Positions 7,617-14,636 of a stretch of DNA of 24,232 nucleotides are shown here, one piece after another. Below the pieces are notes generated by a model. That model saw only the letters and a program-made list of their open reading frames with translations. It was not told the origin of the DNA and did no database searches. Both the position numbers and the translations under genes were made by a program. The first letter of the stretch is position 1, and each line of letters begins with the position of its first letter. Source of the DNA: Bacillota bacterium (GTDB lineage: Bacteria > Bacillota > Clostridia > Christensenellales > SZUA-584); assembly GCA_023399095.1 (NCBI GenBank), contig JAEWQS010000060.1:1-24232 (forward strand), given 5' to 3'.

Positions 7617-9137
7617 TTACCGGCCTCCCGTCGAGTAATAAAGTAATTCTTTTTCGTTGGTATCTTTGACGTTCATTTCCTTGACGATCTCGCCGTCGAA
7701 CATCACATACACGCGATCAGCAATGGCGAGAATTTCTGTGAATTCGCAGGACGCGTAAATGACACCCTTGCCTTGTGCAACCAGCCCCTCGATAAGCTGA
7801 AAAATATCGCGCTTCGCGCCGACGTCCACACCCTTTGTGGGTTCGTCAAAAATGTATATCTCGGAATCGCTCACCAGCCATTTGGCCACGACAACCTTTT
7901 GTTGATTGCCGCCCGAGAGCAGCGCCACCACCTGATTCTCAGAAGGCGTCTTGATTCCGAGCTCTTTGATTTTTGTTCTTGCCGCTACACGCTGGCGGCC
8001 TTTGCTCACAAAACGGATTTTGCTTAAAAACTTGTTAAGCGAAGATATTGTGACATTCGCATAAAGCGGATCCGTCACCAGCACGCCCTCTTTGCGGCGT
8101 TCTTCGGGCACCAGCGCAAGGCCGCGTGACACCGCCTGCGTCGGGTTCTTGGGGTTGATCTTTTTCTCGTTCAAACTGATATCCCCCGAACACGCCCGGT
8201 ATGCGCCAAAAAGCGTTTTGCAGAGCTCTGTTTTTCCTGCGCCGACAAGCCCAGCCAACGCCACGATCTCGCCTTTTCTTACGTGCATATCGATATTTTT
8301 AACTTTGTTGTCACGTTCGGTTAAGTTTTTAACGTCCAGCAACACATCACCAATATCAACGGTTTGCTTGGGGTAATTCTCATCGAATTTGCGCCCCAGC
8401 ATATACTCCACGATCTGGTTGATTGTGAGTTCCTTTGTGATCGGCATATCCTTGACGACCATACCATCCTTCATAATGGTGATATGCTCGCAGATTTCAA
8501 ACAGCTCAGCCAGTCGGTGGGAAATAAATACGATGCCCACGTTTTCTGTCTGTGCCAGATTGCGTACAATTTTAAAGAAATTCTCAGTTTCAGTATTTGA
8601 TAACGGTGCTGTGGGTTCGTCCAGTATCAGGAATTTACATTCCTCCACCACCGCACGTGCGATAAGCACCATCTGTTTTTCCGCCAGCGAAAGCTCAGAC
8701 ACGATTTTTCTGACATCGATATCCATTCCAAGACGTGTCAGCGCTTGCTTGGCTGTTTTGCGAATATAATTCCAATTGACGGTCTGCTTCTTTTCCATCT
8801 TATTGGCCAAAGTGTTGAGCATGATGTTTTCCCCGACTGTCAGGTAAGGCACCAATGCCACGTCGACCTCTTGATAAACAATTTCTATGCCCAGATTCTT
8901 TGCCGCTTTTGGCGAGCGAATCTCGCATTCCTCTCCATCGATGAATATCTTGCCGCTGTAATGTGAATTCACACCGGACAGAACCTTCATGAGCGTAGAC
9001 TTACCTGCGCCGTTGGCACCGATAAGCGCGCGAATCTGTCCGCTTTGCATATCATAATCCACATTTGAAAGCGCCTTGACGCCGGGGAATTCGATAGAAA
9101 TATCGCGCATAGAGAGCTTCGCGTTTGCTGCTTTCAT
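7617..9137 (-). CDS. Sugar ABC transporter ATP-binding protein (RbsA/MglA-like, two NBDs)
   Basis: Seen: 506 residues with two fused nucleotide-binding domains, the layout of CUT2 sugar importers. Domain 1: Walker A GANGAGKST at 40-48, signature-like LSLAEKQMVLIARAV, Walker B LILDEPT. Domain 2: divergent Walker A GLVGAGKTE, signature LSGGNQQKVVVAKWL, Walker B IFDEPTKGVDVG. Degenerate catalytic residues in one half are normal for this family. Start: ATG with AGGTG eight bases upstream. A 141-base gap with a strong hairpin and a 14-bp palindrome separates it from the binding-protein gene, so its expression may be lower than that of the binding protein. It energises uptake of the pentose handled by mtnK. 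Confidence 0.95.
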   Translation of the reverse strand: MKAANAKLSMRDISIEFPGVKALSNVDYDMQSGQIRALIGANGAGKSTLMKVLSGVNSHYSGKIFIDGEECEIRSPKAAKNLGIEIVYQEVDVALVPYLTVGENIMLNTLANKMEKKQTVNWNYIRKTAKQALTRLGMDIDVRKIVSELSLAEKQMVLIARAVVEECKFLILDEPTAPLSNTETENFFKIVRNLAQTENVGIVFISHRLAELFEICEHITIMKDGMVVKDMPITKELTINQIVEYMLGRKFDENYPKQTVDIGDVLLDVKNLTERDNKVKNIDMHVRKGEIVALAGLVGAGKTELCKTLFGAYRACSGDISLNEKKINPKNPTQAVSRGLALVPEERRKEGVLVTDPLYANVTISSLNKFLSKIRFVSKGRQRVAARTKIKELGIKTPSENQVVALLSGGNQQKVVVAKWLVSDSEIYIFDEPTKGVDVGAKRDIFQLIEGLVAQGKGVIYASCEFTEILAIADRVYVMFDGEIVKEMNVKDTNEKELLYYSTGGR

Positions 9138-9164
9138 TCCATTTCACCTGCCCAAAATCAATAT

Positions 9165-9178
9165 CTGATTATAATCAG
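9165..9178. promoter_or_regulatory. 14-bp perfect palindrome, possible operator
   Basis: CTGATTATAATCAG is a perfect palindrome in the gap upstream of the ABC ATPase gene. Its half-site CTGATTA recurs in a 12-bp palindrome at 10543-10554 upstream of the binding-protein gene. A shared binding site for a dimeric regulator is inferred; the regulator is not in the window. Confidence 0.4.
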
Positions 9179-9216
9179 TATCCCAAATTCAATCACGGAA
9201 GCTGCCCAGCCTATTC

Positions 9217-9240
9217 CCCCTCCGGCAAAAGCCGGAGGGG
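9217..9240 (-). promoter_or_regulatory. Strong hairpin after the binding-protein gene (mRNA stabiliser or partial terminator)
   Basis: Perfect 10-bp GC-rich stem (CCCCTCCGGC / GCCGGAGGGG) closed by an AAAA loop in the plus-strand reading, about 40 bases after the stop of the sugar-binding protein. The minus-strand transcript has no U-run after it. Such hairpins behind binding-protein genes commonly raise binding-protein mRNA over that of the ATPase and permease (family knowledge); that role is inferred here. Confidence 0.65.
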
Positions 9241-9278
9241 ACACAAGCCTTTATGTTTTTACGTTATGTCACGAGTAA

Positions 9279-10475
9279 TCAGCCAGCAACAGAAGCCTTG
9301 ATCTCGGCCATCCAAGCATAGCTGTCAAATACGCCTTTTTCCTGACCCCAGCCGTCCACAACGGTTGCGATGTTCGTCATGTTGATGGACGAATCAAGCT
9401 GCGATGTCTGAACGCCCTGAGCGTCTAGGTTATAGGTGTCGGGTGTCTCTTCGCCGGCGAACTTCGCAGCGAGCAGTCTCATGTCAGCGATACCGATGAG
9501 CTTGGGATCCACAGCAGCGGTGGAAACCCACACATCCGGATTCTCAAGCATCAGGTTGATATCGTCGTTGGAGATGTCAATGGACATGATCTTGATGTCG
9601 GTTCTGCCTGCATCGTTAAGCGCCTGTAAGCAGCCCTTTGCAAGCTCATCATAAGAACCCCAGATCGCGTCGACTGTGCCCTCAGGATACTTCGGCAGGA
9701 TAGCAGCCAGAGCGTCCTGTGTGCCGCCGCGCGCGTTGGAGAAGTCAACCGGTCCGATAAGCGCAATTTCTTCGATCTTGCCATCAGCCACATACTGATC
9801 ATAGATGGCTTGACGACGATCAAGCGGCGGGATGCCAGGGCCCATCCATGCACGGATGACCTTGATCGGCTGTTTGGACTCGTCAAAATTGCTGACGATG
9901 GAGCCAAGGGACAGATCAGCCAGTTTCGCATCTTCCTGAGCTGTGCTGGTGCAGCCTTCGAGGATCTCGTTGTTGACATCGCCATCCTTATAAGGGACGG
10001 AGTCGAACGTGACGACCTTCATGCCTTTTTCCACAGCGGGAAGCAGCGAGTCATAGGTATAACCGGCTTCGCCGTGCGAAAGGATGATGCCGTCGTAATC
10101 CTTCTGGATTACCTGAGCGATCGTTTCTTGGCATTTTGCGTTGTCACCGTCTGTCACGTATGTATCCACCACGAAACCAAGTGCTTCGCCTTCAGATGTG
10201 CAGCCTTCAAGGAACTGCTGTGTGTGATCGCCTGCTGCCAGGTTGCGGATAACAGCAACTTTGATTGAGCCGTCAGCCATCTGGTCAGGCATGTACTGTT
10301 TAAGCAGATCCGCTACAGCACTGCTGTCGCCCGCCGGAGCCGAAGACTCAGCGGATTCAGCCGGAGCCGAAGACTCAGCAGCAGCAGACTCAGACGGAGC
10401 CGGAGTTGGTGATCCACATGCAGCCAAAGATAGCATCATGGCAACAGCAATCAGGACATACAAAAGCTTTTTCAT
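9279..10475 (-). CDS. Sugar-binding lipoprotein of the ABC importer (RbsB-like, periplasmic-binding fold)
   Basis: Seen: 398 residues. The lipoprotein signal MKKLLYVLIAVAMMLSLAAC places the modified Cys at position 20. A Ser/Ala/Pro/Glu-rich linker (repeated SSAPAES) runs to about residue 52. The body is a type I periplasmic-binding domain: IKVAVIRNLAAGDHTQQFLEG, VIQKDYDGIILSHGEA, GMKVVTFDSVP and DAIWGSYDELAKGCLQAL follow the ribose-binding pattern. Start: ATG with GGAGG upstream. It would be tethered outside the membrane and deliver sugar to the permease. Location in the same operon as mtnK and mtnA predicts 5-methylthioribose or 5-deoxyribose as ligand; sequence alone does not fix this. Confidence 0.93.
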   Translation of the reverse strand: MKKLLYVLIAVAMMLSLAACGSPTPAPSESAAAESSAPAESAESSAPAGDSSAVADLLKQYMPDQMADGSIKVAVIRNLAAGDHTQQFLEGCTSEGEALGFVVDTYVTDGDNAKCQETIAQVIQKDYDGIILSHGEAGYTYDSLLPAVEKGMKVVTFDSVPYKDGDVNNEILEGCTSTAQEDAKLADLSLGSIVSNFDESKQPIKVIRAWMGPGIPPLDRRQAIYDQYVADGKIEEIALIGPVDFSNARGGTQDALAAILPKYPEGTVDAIWGSYDELAKGCLQALNDAGRTDIKIMSIDISNDDINLMLENPDVWVSTAAVDPKLIGIADMRLLAAKFAGEETPDTYNLDAQGVQTSQLDSSINMTNIATVVDGWGQEKGVFDSYAWMAEIKASVAG

Positions 10476-10542
10476 GTTTTTCCTCCATTGTTTTGATTTT
10501 TATTTGAGCACTCCCGTGTTGCTCGCGTTATTAAGGGAAGCA

Positions 10543-10554
10543 CTGATTAATCAG
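10543..10554. promoter_or_regulatory. 12-bp perfect palindrome, possible operator
   Basis: CTGATTAATCAG is a perfect palindrome in the 86-base gap upstream of the binding-protein gene. It shares the CTGATTA half-site with the palindrome at 9165-9178. An operator or short regulatory hairpin is inferred. Confidence 0.35.
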
Positions 10555-10561
10555 CGGTTCC

Positions 10562-11278
10562 TTAGCGAAACTCAATGTTTCGCAGGTCTTGGGGATCGAT
10601 CTTTTCAAGAAACTTCAATTCTTCTTCCGTCGGCGCGGGTGTAGCTTTGAGCTCAAGATACTTAATCTCAAATCCTGTGTTTGCCGCAACCTCTTCGATA
10701 GAAGATGTCGGATGAATGCTTTCTAAGATCAGTTCCCCGTAGTACATCGTGAACACACAAAGCGGTGTCACGATAGCGCTTACGTTCCCCCGTGCTGTGA
10801 TGAAATCGACGTTTTGCACAAAGGTTCGTTTGTCGTGTTTGGTGCGCCATATGATCGCGCGTTTGGCTGTCGGTATCAGTACGGCACTCCCCGCTCCCCC
10901 CGGAAGCCTCACCTTGGGTTCATGGTAGTTGCCGATCACCGACGCGTTGACCGTGCCCACGTTATCGAACTGCACACCGCTCAAGAAAGCCACATCCAGC
11001 CCGCCCCGCATGGAAAGATCGAACACCTCCATGAGCGGAAAGCTTGCCGGAGCCATGTTGCAAAGCTCGCTGCCCGCACTTGTGAAGGATGCAAGCTTTG
11101 GTTCTTTGGGATCAACGCCGCCCGGAATGTTCAGATGAACCGCGCTGGGCGCATGCATCGCTTTGGCAAGCAGCGTGGCGATCATGGGCATGTGCGAGGA
11201 TACACCGTGGAACACCTTTTCGCCGTCTTTGATCATGTGCGCCATGGCGCACACCATGATGTCGCAAGCTCTATGCAT
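10562..11278 (-). CDS. CoA-transferase-fold subunit B (GctB-like) lacking the usual catalytic Glu
   Basis: Seen: 238 residues from the chosen start MHRACDIMVCAMAHMIKDG. It aligns by eye with the beta subunit of glutaconate CoA-transferase along its length: the VSSHMPMIATLLAKAMHAP opening, VGTVNASVIGNYHEPKVRLPGGAGSA in the middle, and HPTSSIEEVAANTGFE near the end. The position that carries the thioester-forming Glu in GctB (VESG, Glu54 in Acidaminococcus) reads NIPGG here, at about residues 50-54, so the Glu is not seen. Start: the ATG at 11278 overlaps the subunit A stop by eight bases; a longer frame to 11314 would overlap A further and has no family match. Loss of the Glu suggests a hydrolase or lyase like the IpdAB type rather than a true transferase. 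Substrate unknown. Confidence 0.82.
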   Translation of the reverse strand: MHRACDIMVCAMAHMIKDGEKVFHGVSSHMPMIATLLAKAMHAPSAVHLNIPGGVDPKEPKLASFTSAGSELCNMAPASFPLMEVFDLSMRGGLDVAFLSGVQFDNVGTVNASVIGNYHEPKVRLPGGAGSAVLIPTAKRAIIWRTKHDKRTFVQNVDFITARGNVSAIVTPLCVFTMYYGELILESIHPTSSIEEVAANTGFEIKYLELKATPAPTEEELKFLEKIDPQDLRNIEFR

Positions 11279-12074
11279 GCCGCACCTCCTGTGAGAGGTA
11301 TGCTGGCAGCTCACTTGCGTCTTTTATAGATAAAAATCTTTTAATATTTTCATGATTGAGATCGTAAGCGCTGTGACACGCGCAAGGCGCCGCGCCATGC
11401 GGTACATGCACCACACTGCTTACGATAAAGCCCGGGATATCGGCCTTCATCTCACTATTGTGGAAATACGCCGCATCCACCACTTCTTCAGTTGTCAATA
11501 TCACCTGCTTGGCTGCCCGTGAGAAAAGCACATCCTCATATTTGGGGCCAAGTATCAGGGCGTTGCCCGCCGCGTCCGCTTTTTGCACATGCAATATCGC
11601 AAAATCCGGCGCTATTGCCGATACCAATGTCACCGGATCGCCCGAAAACGGATCGGTGATACGCTTGAAATACGGATTGGCATCGATCAAGTCGCTTGTA
11701 ATCAGTCCGCGCACCGGCATAAACGGAATGCCATAGGAAGCGGCCCGCAGCGCCGAAATCACCGTGTAGCACGCGTGCTCGTTGGCTTTGACCAGCCCTT
11801 TTTGCACGCTCTTGCGGTAGTGCTGAGCGAGCGAATACTCGCTTTCATAGCTGATGAAGCCCGCATCCACGCTTTTCACGCAGCCTGCGAGACACAGCAC
11901 ATCAATATCCATAGCGCCCGCCGTTTTGACAAGCGCGAGTGAGCTTTTTTTCTGGCGTACCATTTCGAAAACAGCCGCCATTGGTGCCCGGTTCAGTGTG
12001 TTTCCGCCGAGCCCGACAATGGCTCCGTCGGGTATCGCGGCAATAGCCGATTGTAAACTCAATAGCTTATTCAT
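11271..12074 (-). CDS. CoA-transferase-fold subunit A (GctA-like)
   Basis: Seen: 267 residues starting MNKLLSLQSAIAAIPDGAIVGLGGNTLNRAP, the usual opening of family I CoA-transferase alpha subunits with the glycine-rich GLGGNTL loop. GYISYE-type and FMPVRGLITSDL segments follow, and DFAILHVQKADAAGNALILGPKYEDVLFSRAAKQVILTTE-type sequence marks the second half. Start: the ATG at 12074 lies one base after the flavoprotein stop (TGA-T-ATG), indicating coupling; the frame stays open upstream to 12158 only inside the previous gene. It forms a heterotetramer or dimer with the neighbouring B subunit. In this operon it could act on the acyl-CoA formed from the aldehyde, or on another acid exported or used by the pathway; the substrate is not known. 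Confidence 0.85.
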   Translation of the reverse strand: MNKLLSLQSAIAAIPDGAIVGLGGNTLNRAPMAAVFEMVRQKKSSLALVKTAGAMDIDVLCLAGCVKSVDAGFISYESEYSLAQHYRKSVQKGLVKANEHACYTVISALRAASYGIPFMPVRGLITSDLIDANPYFKRITDPFSGDPVTLVSAIAPDFAILHVQKADAAGNALILGPKYEDVLFSRAAKQVILTTEEVVDAAYFHNSEMKADIPGFIVSSVVHVPHGAAPCACHSAYDLNHENIKRFLSIKDASELPAYLSQEVRHA

Positions 12075-12075
12075 A

Positions 12076-13407
12076 TCACTTCGCCGCGTTGGCCGCGATG
12101 TGAACCGCGTCCCACACACCCGCAAAGGGCGGCGCATATGCAAGATCCACCATGCCAAGCTCTGTCGTTGTCAGCCCTGCGTGTATGGCGATGGCAAACA
12201 TATCGATCCGCAATACAGCTCCCTGTTGTCCTGCGGTGCATGCACCCAGTAAACGCCGCGTTCCTTTTTCATATATTAGCTTAATCGCCAGCACCGATTG
12301 TCCCGGATAATACGGTGGGTGATTATAGGAAGTCACCATTTTCGTCCGATAGTCGATCCCCAAGCGAATGGCATCCGCTTCGCTCATGCCTGTGCGTCCC
12401 ATTTCGATGCCGCAGACCTTGATGGCTGCTGTACCCAGCGCGCCAACGAACTTCTCGTGGCTGCCCAGCATGTTGCCTCCCGCGATACGACCGCATTTGT
12501 TGGCAACCGTGCCAAGGGGCAGGAAATAATCTTCCTCCATCACTTTGTTGTATGTCACCGCACAGTCTCCCGCGGCATAAATGCCGGGAATGGATGTGCG
12601 CATTTCGCGATCCACAATGATGGCGCCGTTTTTCGCCATCCGGATGCCGGTCTCCTTAAGAAACTGTGTTGCGGGCATCACACCCACAGACATGAGTATG
12701 ATATCCGCTTGATACTCACCGTGGCTGGTACGCACAAGACGGTGCGTTTGCTGTTCTTCAATGGCAATCACGCGTTCGCCTGTTTTCACCACAGCGCCGT
12801 TCTGGATAAGTTCTTGCGTGGCAATTTCGGAAAACTCCGGCTCAAACGGCGAGAGTATGCGGTTTGCGCCTTCAATGACCGTCACTTCCTTGCCAAGATG
12901 CAAAAACGCTTCCGTCATCTCGATGCCGATGTAACCCCCACCGATAACCACGCATTTGCGGATAGACGGATTGGCTGCGATCTTTTGCAGAATTAAACCA
13001 TCCTCCAGCGTTTTGATATAGAAAACGCCGCTGTTATCAATGCCGGGAATCGGCGGCACCACACTGGCGCAGCCCGTCGCGATCATAAGTGAATCATAGG
13101 TGTCTTGAGATACGTCACCGCTGCTTAAATTTTTAACGGTGATTGTTTTGTTTTCAGGTGATACAGAAAGCACTTCATGGTTAAGATGCGTACGAATGCC
13201 CGAGCTCTCAAACTGTTCGCGCGATCGTGCAATCATTTTGGTATAGTCAGTGTTTTCGCCGCTCACAAAGTATGGCAGGCCGCAGGCTCCGTATGAAAGG
13301 AATTGCCCCTTCTCGTACACGGTAACCTCAGCGGTCGGATCATTACGTTTAATCTTTGAGGCCGCCGACATACCTGCGGCGACGCCTCCAATGATAACTG
13401 CTTTCAT
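12076..13407 (-). CDS. FAD-dependent pyridine nucleotide-disulfide oxidoreductase (CoA-disulfide reductase / NADH oxidase family)
   Basis: Seen: 443 residues. An N-terminal FAD dinucleotide fold is VIIGGVAAGMSAA (4-16). The single redox Cys42 is in SYGACGLPY, the hallmark of CoA-disulfide reductases and NADH oxidases/peroxidases. The NADH fold is VVIGGGYIGIEM near residue 153, the second FAD motif is GIYAAGDCA, and a dimerisation domain forms the last 120 residues. Start: ATG with AAGGGG upstream. Position: second gene of the operon, directly coupled to the CoA-transferase-fold pair. Known activities of the family are reduction of CoA disulfide, persulfide or polysulfide, O2 or peroxide. In this operon it could keep the CoA pool reduced or dispose of sulfur from methylthio compounds; both are inference. 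Confidence 0.88.
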   Translation of the reverse strand: MKAVIIGGVAAGMSAASKIKRNDPTAEVTVYEKGQFLSYGACGLPYFVSGENTDYTKMIARSREQFESSGIRTHLNHEVLSVSPENKTITVKNLSSGDVSQDTYDSLMIATGCASVVPPIPGIDNSGVFYIKTLEDGLILQKIAANPSIRKCVVIGGGYIGIEMTEAFLHLGKEVTVIEGANRILSPFEPEFSEIATQELIQNGAVVKTGERVIAIEEQQTHRLVRTSHGEYQADIILMSVGVMPATQFLKETGIRMAKNGAIIVDREMRTSIPGIYAAGDCAVTYNKVMEEDYFLPLGTVANKCGRIAGGNMLGSHEKFVGALGTAAIKVCGIEMGRTGMSEADAIRLGIDYRTKMVTSYNHPPYYPGQSVLAIKLIYEKGTRRLLGACTAGQQGAVLRIDMFAIAIHAGLTTTELGMVDLAYAPPFAGVWDAVHIAANAAK

Positions 13408-13462
13408 CGCTGCCCCTTTGCATCAGTGTGTATAAAACGATAATTAATCGTGAAATTTCTTA

Positions 13463-14353
13463 TTAGCGGCCCAGACGTTTCAAAACGGCCTGTGTGATCT
13501 GTTCAATATCGCTCAAGTCGCCGTTGTTAGCAGATACCGGCGCGGCTGCACATCCGCACCCTTCTTGAGCATCCCGTGAATACGTCTTAAGCTCCTCGCG
13601 CTCCTTCGCAGCGGGAGCCACCGGCGAATGCGGTGCCACAACATCTTTAAGGTTGGAAGGCTTGGCTGCGCATGGCGGCACACCGCCCGCATTGATGCCA
13701 AGGCTTTTGCGTATATCCAAAAGTTCCTGAACCTGATCACAGCTCAGCACATTGGCTTTGCCGATGATGTTGCCTGTATACATAAGTACCAGCGCGTAAT
13801 GCTCCATCGCTTCCAGACGGTAAAAAGCTTCAATGAGCGACTTTCCCCAGGAAAGCGCACCGTGGTTGCCCAGCAACACTGCGTTGTAATCTTTGCAGTA
13901 TGGCGCGATAGAATCCGGAATGCCTTGAGAACCGGGAGTTTCATAATGAACGCATGGCACAGTGCCAAGGTTGACAAGCGCTTCGGGATAAATCGCCCTG
14001 TCAAGACCAATGCCAGCAATCGCAAAGGATGTGCAAAGCGGCGGATGAGCATGCGTGATGCCCATTACTTCGGGGTTTTCCTTATATACACGAATGTGCA
14101 TTTTGACCTCAGACGAGGGTTTTAAAGAACCTGCCGAAAGCACAGTGCCGTCCAAACGCATTTTGACAAGCATATCCTCATCCATAAAGCCTTTTGAAAC
14201 GCCTGTGGGTGTCGTCCAAATAATGTCGTGATCGACTTTGCAGCTGATGTTGCCGTCGTTGGCCGCGACAAAGTTCTTCGTATACATTCTGCGGCCCACT
14301 TCGAGTATTGTTTGCTTCGCTTCATGGTCAGTCGGAAAATGCATGCCAGTCAT
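13463..14353 (-). CDS. Class II (Zn) aldolase with C-terminal encapsulation peptide; likely 5-deoxyribulose / methylthioribulose 1-phosphate aldolase
   Basis: Expected reaction: ketose 1-phosphate to DHAP plus a short aldehyde. Seen: 296 residues. The FucA/AraD-type core (about 1-222) has the NDGNISCKV turn at 32-40, TTPTGVSKG at 47-55, catalytic Glu82 in PSSEVKMH, Zn ligands His101 and His103 in THAHPP, and His164 in GNHGAL. After it comes a 55-residue Pro/Ala-rich linker with CGC, then an amphipathic helix DIEQITQAVLKRLG (282-295) that matches the N-terminal helix pattern of the PduP homologue here. FucA itself is only about 215 residues. Start: ATG with AGGAG seven bases upstream. It is the first gene of the operon. 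With mtnK and mtnA it completes a DHAP shunt. The alternatives, fuculose/rhamnulose-1-P aldolase or MtnB dehydratase, fit the neighbours or motifs less well. Confidence 0.88.
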   Translation of the reverse strand: MTGMHFPTDHEAKQTILEVGRRMYTKNFVAANDGNISCKVDHDIIWTTPTGVSKGFMDEDMLVKMRLDGTVLSAGSLKPSSEVKMHIRVYKENPEVMGITHAHPPLCTSFAIAGIGLDRAIYPEALVNLGTVPCVHYETPGSQGIPDSIAPYCKDYNAVLLGNHGALSWGKSLIEAFYRLEAMEHYALVLMYTGNIIGKANVLSCDQVQELLDIRKSLGINAGGVPPCAAKPSNLKDVVAPHSPVAPAAKEREELKTYSRDAQEGCGCAAAPVSANNGDLSDIEQITQAVLKRLGR

Positions 14354-14398
14354 GTTTAACTCCTGTCTCCAAATTACCGTTTATATGTTTACAATTTT

Positions 14399-14419
14399 GT
14401 TTAGTGTTTAGTGTTTAGT
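14399..14419. repeat. Three tandem GTTTAGT heptamers in the operon leader
   Basis: GTTTAGT occurs three times head to tail (ACTAAAC on the transcribed strand), about 50-70 bases before the aldolase start and downstream of the predicted promoter. A fourth copy is at 14602-14608. A regulator-binding site is inferred; simple slippage repeats are the alternative. Confidence 0.6.
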
Positions 14420-14451
14420 AATATTTGAATTATTTTATATGTGATGGTGTT

Positions 14452-14480
14452 ATATTACGCCCATTTTTGTGTATTGTCAA
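14452..14480 (-). promoter_or_regulatory. Predicted sigma-A promoter of the BMC operon
   Basis: On the minus strand a perfect -35 box TTGACA (14475-14480) is followed after 17 bases by TAATAT (14452-14457, 4 of 6 matches to the -10 consensus). Transcription would begin near 14445, giving a leader of about 90 bases before the aldolase ATG. Confidence 0.6.
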
Positions 14481-14636
14481 TGATATATGATGTATTTAGA
14501 TAAAATATTTCTGATATTAACTTTTGTTTATGCTTTGTTTATTAGTATTGTTTATATTATAACAAGTAAATCCGTCCATTTTTACTGATATGTATATCAA
14601 TGTTTAGTTAAACGATATGGGAAAATAATTAAAACG

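Larger units (their letters stand above)
14354..14636. other. AT-rich intergenic region upstream of the BMC operon
   Basis: This 283-base gap has no gene and is strikingly AT-rich next to the coding DNA around it. It holds the operon promoter, tandem GTTTAGT heptamers, three TGTTTAT copies (14525, 14536, 14549) and an inverted repeat TGATAT-GT-ATATCA at 14586-14599. No GC-rich terminator for vanT is visible, so read-through from the van cluster is possible. No B12 or SAM riboswitch core was recognised in the roughly 90-base leader. Confidence 0.7.

Noticed and set aside
10506..10524. Inverted repeat GAGCA/TGCTC as a terminator before the binding-protein gene
   Set aside because: Only five base pairs and no U-run on the transcribed strand; too weak to call.
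13463..14353. Calling the aldolase MtnB (methylthioribulose-1-phosphate dehydratase), which shares the fold
   Set aside because: The Glu82 and THAHPP/GNHGAL pattern with an encapsulation tail fits aldolases better, and the other methionine-salvage genes needed after MtnB are absent while PduP, which needs an aldehyde, is present.
244..14353. Classic 1,2-propanediol or ethanolamine metabolosome
   Set aside because: No diol dehydratase, glycyl-radical enzyme or ethanolamine ammonia-lyase is in the window; the genes that are present are kinase, isomerase, aldolase and sugar importer.
14354..14445. Riboswitch in the leader of the BMC operon
   Set aside because: The leader is short and AT-rich with no conserved core of B12, SAM or similar riboswitches that I could recognise.
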